A stretch of DNA of 64,000 bases from the NCBI GenBank assembly GCA_029990175.1, contig JARKIP010000023.1, positions 25,191,501 to 25,255,500 of the forward strand, read 5' to 3'. The DNA is from Petunia secreta (Eukaryota; Streptophyta; Magnoliopsida; Solanales; Solanaceae). Both the position numbers and the translations under genes were made by a program. Below, one piece after another: positions 55,585 through 64,000 of the stretch. The stretch's first letter is position 1. Each line of letters opens with the position of its first letter. Below the pieces are notes generated by a model, which saw only the letters and a program-made list of their open reading frames with translations, was not told where the DNA came from and searched no databases.

Positions 55585-58111
55585 GAGCAATAATAATAAT
55601 AGTACTAGCTTTAAAATAAAGGGGAAAAAGATTTTTGAAAGTATCGGCTCAGGTGTGTATGAATTAGGTGGAGGTTAGGGACGTTGGTACGGCTGTAAAC
55701 ACGCCGGCCGGTCGTGTTTCCATGCCATGTACCGGTCACCAGCACTCCATCACCGGCTCATTTTGCTATTACGGCTCATACACGTCATCATAGCCTTTTG
55801 CTTTATTTTAGGGACGTGGAGAATGTAACGGGACTGATTTTAGGCCTCCAAACGTCATTGGCCGTATTGTAGTATCGTCCAGAGATTAATGTCAAAAGCA
55901 AAACAACGTCGAGGGAACTGCAAAATTCTTAACCAAGTAATTAATAATAAATCCTTCGTAACAAATCAATAAGGTAGCAAACATATAATAATAGTTTAAA
56001 GGAAATTTCATGGGAGCAATGGGTCCCGGTCAACCTAACAACAGTTGACCAAAACCAAAGCAAGAGAACAAAAAGCAGGATCAAAAGAACTATGATGTAG
56101 CCATTTGGATCTGTAAAACTCGACAAAAAATTAGCAGAACCAGTCGTTAACCCAAAATCATACAGAATAGTAGATTAACAAAAAGAAACTCATCAACCAG
56201 TCACTGATTTTTATAAACAAACAGTAAAGATTGGAATGAACGGCGATGAGAAACGTTGAGCGAGACAAATCAATGATCAGAAACTCAGCCAGATTCCGAT
56301 GAACAAAACAACAGAGACGTGGTGAAGAAGGAGCGACTGTCGGCGTGGCTTCTCCGATGAGGAGACACCACTAACGTCGCTGCTGCTTCGGTGGTTCAAG
56401 CGATGGTAGTGGTCTGCTTCTCTCTATTTCCAACGGTGGTGTCACCGTCCAGTCCCTGTCCTCGATCTATTAATCCATGTCCCGATCTCCCCTATTTTTA
56501 TGTGTTTCGTGGATATGGGTGTGTGGTGATGATGTGTATTGTTTATACAGGTGTGTGTATGGTGTATGGTGTAAATGGTGTGACTTATTGAGGAAGAAGA
56601 TGAGGGAGTTGATGTATGTGTATGGTGGTGTAATAGGAGTATGTGTCGGTCAGGTGTTTCTCTCTACTGGTGGTGGTGATGGTTTGGCTTTCACCACTGC
56701 CTCCCCGCTGCTGCCATGGTCCCCTATAATCCCCCCTGTTTCTGTTCGATTGTATGTGTGTGTGAATGGCTTTTGTGTAGGTTTATGATTGTGGGTGTTG
56801 TGTAGAGATATTGGAGGTGGTGAAGGAAATGATGGAGGAAGGTGAAGTTGGTGTATCGGAGTAGGAGGAAGTGGATGTGTACTGTGTATGGTGGTGATAA
56901 TCGGGGAAGGAGAGGTCCAAGAGGTTAGGTGTGTACTGTGTGTATCTTGTGTGTTTGTTTATGCTGGTCTTTTTGTGTGTGTGGGTCGATATGAGGAAAA
57001 ATGGGTGTGGGGTGATCTGGTGTAGAGGGGAGACGAAAGGAATATCAAGGAAGAAGATAATGGGTCCCTCGTGTACTGTGATGGTCTGTGGTATATCCGG
57101 AAGAAGACCAAAGTCTGTGTTTTTAAAAGATTTCCAAAAAGAATTAGAGGGCTGATTTTTTGAGAGAAAATTAGGGGCTTAGGGGAGTTGCTTGATTTAG
57201 GGACTTGGATTGGGGCATGAAATCATAAGAGAGATTTTTGGGGGGTAAGAATAATTGTTGGGATTGTGAGAGTGATTTAGGAATTTAGGAGAAGATTTGG
57301 GGGATTTTGCCAAAAAGAATATTCCCTCTCAAAATTTAAAATGAGGAAATGTATTTGGTTAAGTATTATGTCTAGGTTCAAATGAAATTTTGAAGGAATT
57401 GAAATAAAGTAAAAAATATATTTTGTATAAGAAAAATGTAGAAAGATGTACGGTGCAAAACGAATGAATCTAGACAAACACTTGTCTAGATTCAAGACGA
57501 AGGAGGGTTTTAAAATAAAATGAAAAGGAAATATTTTAGAATATAAAAATAATTACAAGAATATTCGGGAGAATTCGAACTAAATAATTGGAAGAAAATA
57601 GAGATTGATTTCTAACAGAATGGATATTCCTAGACGGACTCTGGTCCAGGTTCATAGGAAATTTTAACAAAAGAGATGGAAAAATGGACATTCTCTTTTA
57701 AATTGGCGAATATTCAACTTAAAGGTGTAAATAAAAATATAGATATACGTATTTTATAAAATGCACAAATAATTATTAAATAAACTCAAATAAATTTTTT
57801 TAAATACAGATGATCACATATAATTATTAATTTTCACAAATAATCACAAGTTGAAACAAATTTGACATGTAGCATAAATGATGCAATTATGTGACATATT
57901 AAATTGCGCAAATATTCACAGTTTAACAAATAGCCTAAATGATGCAAAATTACGTAATATAGCCACACTTAAGTATATAATATATAAATAGAGAATAATT
58001 CACGAAAATGCATGACTTCTGATGCACATTTTGCACAAATAGTCACATTGCACCATTAAGTTGAATTATAGCCATTTTTAGAAAAAGGAGGGACAAAATT
58101 GGGTGTCAATA
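54644..58111 (-). repeat. 3' LTR of Tat/Ogre-like element D
   Basis: A 3.47-kb LTR on the - strand. It starts TATTGACACCC at 58111, after a polypurine tract, and ends GGATGCGACA at 54644. Both ends match the LTRs of B and C. It is about 0.8 kb longer than C's, mainly through expanded AAT/ATT repeats (55140-55610) and the G/T-rich segment 56380-57060. It cuts the integrase remnant. The adjoining five bases ccgaa (54639-54643) would be its target duplication if found again at the far end. Confidence 0.8.
55140..55612 (+). repeat. Large imperfect AAT array in the LTR of element D
   Basis: Two blocks (about 55140-55340 and 55430-55610) of AAT units mixed with GAT, AGT and AAC variants. They are separated by a unique 90-bp stretch containing cgatgtacctcgcaaa, which is also near 55130 in a similar form, so a larger segment was duplicated. 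Confidence 0.9.
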
Positions 58112-59440
58112 GCTGCCCCTCTTTGCTCGAGGATGATGAAAGAGTCTTCGGGTAAAGATGGTTGACGGAGTGGCCAATTTTGTTGAGACAGACAAGTAAA
58201 AGGGAAAATGGGAGTTTTGGAGGTATTTTGGCCGAACCCCGGTCTTTGAGTTGCCTAAATATCTCGGTTTCACAAAAATCAGGCCGCGTGTAGTTCTAGA
58301 ATGGCATGTTGCCCGTATGAGATGTTTATGGCGCACGATTTGGAATGTAAAGACTAAACTTACCCAGGTATGTAAAGTTTAGGTTTGTGTGTGTTTTTCC
58401 TTTTGGCGAGTTAAATGAAATAGGGAGCAAAAATGCTACCAAAGATGAGTTAACATCAGTAGATCGAGCGTGGGAAAAAAGGCTTATAATCGTCCTAGTT
58501 ATGAAAATGTGGCGCGCTACATAGTTTCCACTTCATCTCGATAACTAAGTAATCTCGTCTTCAATATTGCCTTGACTGAGTTGGGAAACATTTGAAGAGT
58601 GAGTATTATAAACGCACACGATTTAAGCAGACGGGCACGATTTAAGCACGAAAATACGCACGATTGACGCAGATGGGCTTGAATAAGCAAAGTAGGCATT
58701 AGTTGGAAGGAAATTCAAAATGACATCCTAATTCGCAATGGAGGATTAGGCAGATTACTTGTGAGGGCATGGAATGATCGGCTTTTGGGTATGTCAGAAT
58801 TCGACAGAATAGGTATTTTGCAGGTAGGACAAAGGCGTTGTCGAAGTCGAGATAACATCGATAGACCGAGTGTGGTTAAATAAGATTGTAAACGTCCTAG
58901 TTATGAAGATGTGGTGCACGACACACCCATAAAAAGGAGTTTACATGGGCACATTTTCCACTATAACTCGATAGAGGAGTCATCTTGGCCTCAACATTGT
59001 CTTGAATGAACTGAGGAATATTGAGGAGTAAAGCAAGATGAATATGCACGATTCAAACAGATAGACACGAATAGGAAAGAATACGAAGCTGGTACCCAAT
59101 TGGCAAGGAAAGATTGGGCAGACCACTGGTGCGAGTACGGAACTGTTGCTTTGGTATGTATTTGAGGTTTTTTGGTTGCACAATTGGTAGTGATTTTGGG
59201 AGCAGGTGTGTGAGTAGGGCGCTGGGTTTTTCGAGAGATCAAAGAGTCCCCATAGCAAAATCAAGACAAATACAAAGTGAGATAAAAAATAAAAATAAAG
59301 TAACCTTCCCTGTTGAGTTGAGCTCTCCTTTGTCTGGTCCGCTTTCAGGTGCTCAGTGCTAGGGGATGTGTGCCTCTCCTCTGGGGGATATCCATTTGCT
59401 AAGTGCTTCTCGTCAGAAGGTAATTGCTTTGCCGTGCCGG
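58112..59440 (-). mobile_element. 3' untranslated region of element D, LTR-proximal
   Basis: Colinear with 1-825 (B) and 14030-15023 (C) on the opposite strand. It begins with the polypurine tract (58112-58125, - strand). Like B it contains two copies of a roughly 400-bp block (ctagttatgaa.atgtgg near 58495 and 58895). The long - strand frame 59564-58980 has a hydrophobic stretch (LLYFYFLSHFVFVLILLWGL), but its equivalents in B and C are not open, so I treat it as chance. Confidence 0.6.
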
Positions 59441-60690
59441 GCTGCTGTTGAATCATCTTGCCAATGCCACGCCGGATTGTTTGTCCATTATTTTTGTCCT
59501 TTAAATGCGTGCTTGTCACGTCCGGCTGTATACTCTTTTTGTATTGAGCTGTGTATCTTTCCATGCAGGGTTGCCTATCATTCTTTCATTTTGGTTGCAT
59601 ACCCTTTGTCATGTTGCCCTTTCAACGGGCTGCCTACTCTCCGGGCTGTCTTCCTGATACAATGTCAAAATTTGCATCGGGCTGTGTACCCTCCGCGATG
59701 TCAGTTTCGACATTGGGCTGTGTACCCTCCGTCGATGCATCGGGCTGTGTACCCACCGCAAAATTAAAATACAAATCGATATCGGGCTGTGTACCCTCAA
59801 TCGACGCTTCGGGCTGTGTACCCTCAGCTAATTTAAATTGCAAATTGATATTTGGCTGTGTACCCTCAATCCACGCTTCGGGGTACCCTCAGCTAATTTA
59901 AAATGCAAATCGATATCGGGGTGTGTACCCTCAATCAACGCTTCGGGTTATGTACCCTCAGCTAATTTACAATGCAAATTGATATCGGGCTGTGTACCCT
60001 CAATCGACGCTTCGGGCTGTGTACCCTCAGCTAATTTAAAATGCAAACCTATATTGGGCTATGTACCCTCAATCGACGCTTCGGGTTGTGTACCCTCAGC
60101 TAATTTATAATGCAAATCGATATTGGGCTGCGTACCCTCAACTGATGTTTCGATCTGTGTACGCTCAGCTAATTAAAATTGCAAATCGATATCGGGCTGT
60201 ATACCCTCAATCGACGCTTCGGGCTGTATACCCTCTGCTAATTTAAAATGCAAATCGATATTGGGCTGTGCACCCTCAATCGACGCTTCGGGCTGTGTAC
60301 CCTCAGCTAATTTAAAATGCAAATCGATATCGGGCTGTGTACCCTCAACCGACGCCCCGGGCTGTGTACCCTCAGCTAATTAAAACGCAAATCGATATCG
60401 AGTTGTATACCCTCAACCAACGCTACGGGTTTTGTACCCTCAGCTAATTTAAAATGCAAATCGATATCGGGATGTGTACTCTCAACCGACGCTTCGGCCT
60501 GTGTACCCTCAGCTAATTTAAAATGCTAATCGATATCGGGCTGACGCTTCGGGCTGTGTACCCTAAGCTAATTTAAATGACAAATCAACATCGGGCTGTG
60601 TACCCTTAGTCGACGCTTCGGGTTGTGTCCCCTCAGCTAATAAAAGTGTAAAATTCGACATCGGGCTGTGTACCGTCAATCGATGTATCA
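59440..60690 (-). repeat. Tandem repeat array in the 3' UTR of element D
   Basis: From about 59680 to 60690, some 13-14 copies of a unit of about 69 bp. Each has two related halves containing GGGCTGTGTACCCTC, one followed by aatcgacgcttc and the other by agctaatttaaaatgcaaat. The stretch 59440-59680 holds scattered degenerate versions (gggctgcctactctcc, ccggctgtatactc). Several short frames on both strands are artefacts of the period. Tat/Ogre elements are known to carry tandem repeats in this position. Confidence 0.9.
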
Positions 60691-61790
60691 AGAGTAAGGT
60701 AAAGTGCAGCAAGTAGAATGCTATTGTATGTCATGCGTTGTGCTAAGGAGGCTATCACGTTGCTGTGGTAAGGACTTTTCTTGAAATTTTTTAGGGGACC
60801 TCAAAAATTTCTGCCCCAGTGTCAAGTTTGCGTCTTTTGGAATTTTGAAGGGATCCTCAAAAATTCTGCCCTAGTTTGTTGCCTGTGACAGATCACCGAG
60901 AAAAGGTGGTTACACTGCACTGGACACCAATATATTGGCTGAAATCTGCATTCGCCCTTTTGTATGGCGGTTGTATGTGTTGATGACTATGAGTATGTGG
61001 ATATTTGCATACTCAGACTGGGGTTTGATATTTGAATTTTGCCGGATTTAGAGATTGTCCAAAATTGTATTTGTCTTGGGTTGTGATGGGGTATCTTCAT
61101 GTTTCAGGCTTTTGATGGATTGGCCTTTATAGAAAGTGTGTTTGTGGTTTAGGAGTTAGAGTTTCCCTTTTGTTGGTTTTTGTTGTACCGTTGTATTGCT
61201 TGGGTCAATCGGACTCTAGACTTTGTATTTCAGTGTTGGATGTCTTGCGGTGTCATGGTACGGAATATGTGGGTGACGAGTGTAGATCTTGTTGGATCAA
61301 ATTTAGGAATGGGCATCTAGGGAGTAGTTTGTTTGCTGGTTGCAATGTCATTTGATTGGGCTAAAGGAACAAAGCGTGAGGTTTTGTCTTTTTATATATC
61401 CCTGATTGGGTTGAGCATGATAGAGTTGTGGTTGAAAGTCTTGACAGAGGGGAGGTTGCTTATTATGTAAGTTGGGTGCAATATGAGGTTGTGTGTTTTG
61501 TCAGCTTCCGTTGAATAGTGATTGGACTTCTTGGTTGTGATTCTCGTGCGAGTATAATGAAGGTTGTACGGTATTGGGATTGTCTGGAATACTCTTGGTG
61601 TCATATGCTGATGGTTTAAGGACTTTGTTGCAGGAAAAAATATTTTCAGCTCGGCTTGCTATTTCGACTCTTTCGAATGCAGATTCTTGATTGATTTCAG
61701 TGTTCAAGCGCAAGGCAACCCCAACAAAGTGGTGAAATGCACAAAAGAGTGTGGGCATGTTAGCAAAGACTTGAAGCAAAAATGACACAT
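60691..61790 (-). pseudogene. Conserved 3' interior block of element D
   Basis: Colinear with 12670-13670 of element C on the opposite strand, including the paired GGGCAGAATTTTTGAGG-type motif (60790-60880) and the Asn/Lys-rich pseudo-peptide block. The longest - strand frame is 61788-61501 (VEIASRAENIFS). Product unknown. Confidence 0.45.
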
Positions 61791-63110
61791 GAGCTTAAGA
61801 GAATGCCTAGACCATGGACGACAGATTAGCGCTTGAATTTGGAGGTTGTGATAAACCGCATAGATATTACAAGAGACTGCCTAAGTGCTTTATGTAGCAG
61901 TCAAGGCAAGGATTTTGTCCAAACGACCAACGCTTGTTTAAGCAGAAGATGAGGAGTTGGATGTCAATGAAAAGCGATAAAGACATTATGTAAGGAACAT
62001 TGCGTTGTGTAACGGAAATGGATGTTGGCTTTTGTTGAATACCAGGACCTTGAGTGCATTTGTCATCCTTTCTTGAAAATTTGCTTGTCATGATGCCTAT
62101 GAGTCTTCGAAGAGATACTTATCGTCTTTCATACTTGTCAACCAATTGCTGCAACATAGTCCTTGCACCAACTTTCCATGTTGGGCAATATCTTACTGTT
62201 GAGTCGTTGAATTCGATGTAGGTTGGTTATGTATCATATGTATTCTTAGATTGTTGCGTCTTGTCGTGGCCGTCGTCATGATAATTCATATCAACCCACT
62301 TTCATGTCTTGATTTATCTGTGCTAGTAGATAAAGACATGCTTTCAAAATACTCGAGGGGTTTCCAGGTTTGTCAATAATAATGGCTTTGTCATTGTGTC
62401 TTTGCCTCTCATTTGCAAGTTGAATCAGCTTTGCTTGTTTTGGTTGTTGTGTACAAGTATTTGCTACACCTCTGTCTTTCCAATATTATCTTTCGCTGGC
62501 CTTTTGAATGCTTGGAGCGAGTTGGAAAGTGCTTTGGGTCGCAGTCATGTATCGTAAGTGATGTGACTCTGTAGACAGGTGCAACAAAAAATGATCCTTG
62601 GATGTTGGTGTAAAAAGGTCCTAAGGCGAGCCATGGGTGCCTTTGAGTTTGACCAACATTTTCCTTGCTTTGTCAATTTTTTCTCTCGTATTGCTCGATG
62701 GAACAATTGAGGTGCTTGGGACAATAATCCAGACAGTTCCCAATCTTTTGAACAATTGAGTATGGGATTCGGCTATTGGAGTGTAGTTTCTTTTTGGTCT
62801 TTGGTTTGCATCAGGGTAAGGCTTAGGAAAATATGGTGGGGGGTATTTTGGTAGTTGGCTTGAGTGTTTTGCTGGTACGATGGATGATTTGGTGATGGGA
62901 TGTGTAATATATGCCAATTGGGCTGAGCGGGATATTTAGATGGTATATGAGGGTGGGGATACAGTGGTGGCTTTTTTTGATAACGGTGGTTGAAGGTAGG
63001 GTCTTGAATGGTTGCGACAAAAGAGACTTCATCTTTTCTCTTTTGAAAAGGCTCGTATTTTCAGACTGTCGAGCCTTATTGGTAGTTTGCAGTGCAGCGG
63101 AGGTAATGTA
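61791..63110 (-). pseudogene. Gag-region remnant of element D
   Basis: - strand frames 63032-62823 and 62917-62621. The latter is Pro/Tyr-rich (YPPPYFPKPYPD), then KRNYTPIAESHTQLFKRLGT, a pattern of Ogre-type gag proteins. After it comes RKMLVKLKGTHGSP, shared with element C. A further piece, KDDKCTQGPGIQQKPTSISV, lies at 62070-62010. Several stops break it. Confidence 0.5.
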
Positions 63111-63558
63111 GAGATACGAGAGGGATGGTGGGAGCTGCTGTGAAAACTCCCTTATTTTGGAAAATCCCTGACAAGTGCACTCGCTTAACCATATCCTTTG
63201 CCTTGGTGTTCAACTTGAGCAAATCTTTTGGTAATGGACTTTTGAATGAATTAAAGACAGTTTGGACATGCGAAAGATTTTGGATACCAGTATTTGATCA
63301 TTGAGTAGGGAGAGGAGGAGCCTCGATAAGAGATTGAATTTAGAGGAAGCGATTCCTTAGGTAGAAAGAGACTCAGAATTACAGACAAAGTCATGCAATG
63401 CACACATATCAAATAAGAAATGCATCCTATAATATGAAGGACCATTTTACGCACGATGATTTTAGAAAACGCTTTGTGCCACATGCATCATTTCATTTGC
63501 TTGACAAATTGTGGAGCCTAAAAGATAATATCGCATTTATTGGACTTTTGTTACATTC
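63111..63558 (-). mobile_element. Interior of element D upstream of gag
   Basis: Non-coding and colinear with 11090-11480 of element C (atttgatatgtgtgcattgc and ctctttctacctaag in both). It ends at the insertion of element E. The last five bases (63554-63558, cattc) are E's left target duplication. Confidence 0.6.
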
Positions 63559-64000
63559 TGAAACGACCTCGGTTAGTCGTTTCGGAAGTTAGGACTCTGA
63601 TTGGCGTGCCGATAATTTTAAAAACTTCGTAATGTCCATTAGGACCTGTCTATAAAATTTGAGATAAATCAGACCTTGTTTGGTAGGCATCGGAAGAAGG
63701 TTTTAGTTTTTATTTTCAATAAATAGTAAAAAGAGATTTTCGAGCTCGGTTTTGGCGAATGAGCTCCGATTCGAAATCCGAAAGCGCCGTTAGGTTCGTA
63801 TGATTATTTGTGACTTTTGTGAACTTTCGAAAGTGAATTTCGATATTGTTCGACTAGTTTCCGCTAAAATGCCGAAAGTTAAATAATTTGACCTTTTCCA
63901 TTTAAATTCGCATCTTGAGTTTCGGGAGCCCGATTTGAGATCCGCCTTTGCGAGTATGTTACATATATTTTGTATAACTTGTATGCAAAATTTGAAATTA
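63559..64000 (+). repeat. Start of family-1 LTR (element E), runs off the window
   Basis: TGAAACGACCTCGGTTAGTC and the next 440 bp match the first part of the other family-1 LTRs. Whether it is a solo LTR or a full element cannot be seen. Confidence 0.9.

Noticed and set aside
55360..55678. Poly-Leu and poly-Asn frames
   Set aside because: Translation of the AAT array in the LTR of element D.
58980..59564. 194-codon - strand frame with a hydrophobic helix
   Set aside because: Equivalent DNA in elements B and C is not open, and it covers a non-coding 3' UTR.
59366..60246. Cys/Val/Pro-rich frames (GCVPSIDASGCVPSANL repeats)
   Set aside because: By-products of the ~69-bp tandem array, whose unit length is a multiple of three in most copies.
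59680..60690. Array considered as a CRISPR
   Set aside because: The repeats are contiguous with no unique spacers and lie inside a plant retrotransposon 3' UTR.

Overview
This is a repeat-dense stretch of a plant nuclear genome, almost certainly an asterid and probably Solanaceae. The evidence is the set of plant-only transposon lineages present: Tat/Ogre-like Ty3-gypsy, SIRE-like Ty1-copia with an extra 3' ORF, a Mutator-like pair, CACTA, a Stowaway-like MITE and a tRNA-derived SINE. A two-exon plant O-methyltransferase relic supports it too. I see no intact protein-coding gene, rRNA, tRNA gene or CRISPR array. Every coding remnant carries stops or frameshifts.

Layout. (1) Positions 1-17711 are a triple nest on the + strand. 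Outermost is a Tat/Ogre-like element (C), with its ORF1 remnant at 10001-11024 and 3' LTR at 15024-17711. It is interrupted by a second Tat-like element of the same family (B), of which the 3' UTR (1-825) and a split LTR (826-1008 and 9584-10000) are visible. B's LTR is itself split by a Ty3-gypsy-type element of a third family (A, 1009-9583, here called family 1). (2) Positions 17712-32570 are older host intergenic DNA. They hold a Ty1-copia pol fragment on the - strand (18215-20100), the O-methyltransferase pseudogene (21082-24098, - strand), a family-1 solo LTR with a perfect 5-bp target duplication (24365-26754), two Mutator-like non-autonomous elements (22048-23127, 28196-29217), a SINE with a 15-bp duplication (29534-29733) and a CACTA element with a 3-bp duplication (30352-31670). 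(3) From about 32570 to the end is a second nest. The host layer appears to be a Tat/Grande-like element on the - strand: integrase at 54011-54643 (-), plus an antisense extra ORF at 32692-35280 (+) with its own TATA box. Into it went a SIRE-like copia element (35275-53669). That was interrupted by a complete family-1 element (F, 43087-52142) with a perfect target duplication. The integrase was separately interrupted by a - strand Tat/Ogre-like element (D, from 54644), which is hit at 63559 by another family-1 LTR (E).

How the parts relate. Family 1 occurs four times (A, solo LTR, F, E) and is the most recently active family: its LTRs are nearly identical and its insertions are innermost. It looks non-autonomous. 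Its 4-kb interior carries decayed gag plus an antisense integrase fragment that is the same in A and F. Its LTR has three unusual conserved designs: a TATA box inside a perfect palindrome, a well-formed GT-AG intron candidate, and a G+C-rich minisatellite inside that intron. Elements C and D are colinear copies of one Tat-like family lacking recognisable pol. Their 3' UTRs differ sharply, and D carries a roughly 1-kb array of about 69-bp tandem repeats that C has only as a single monomer-like stretch. Positions of degenerate boundaries are estimates read by eye.
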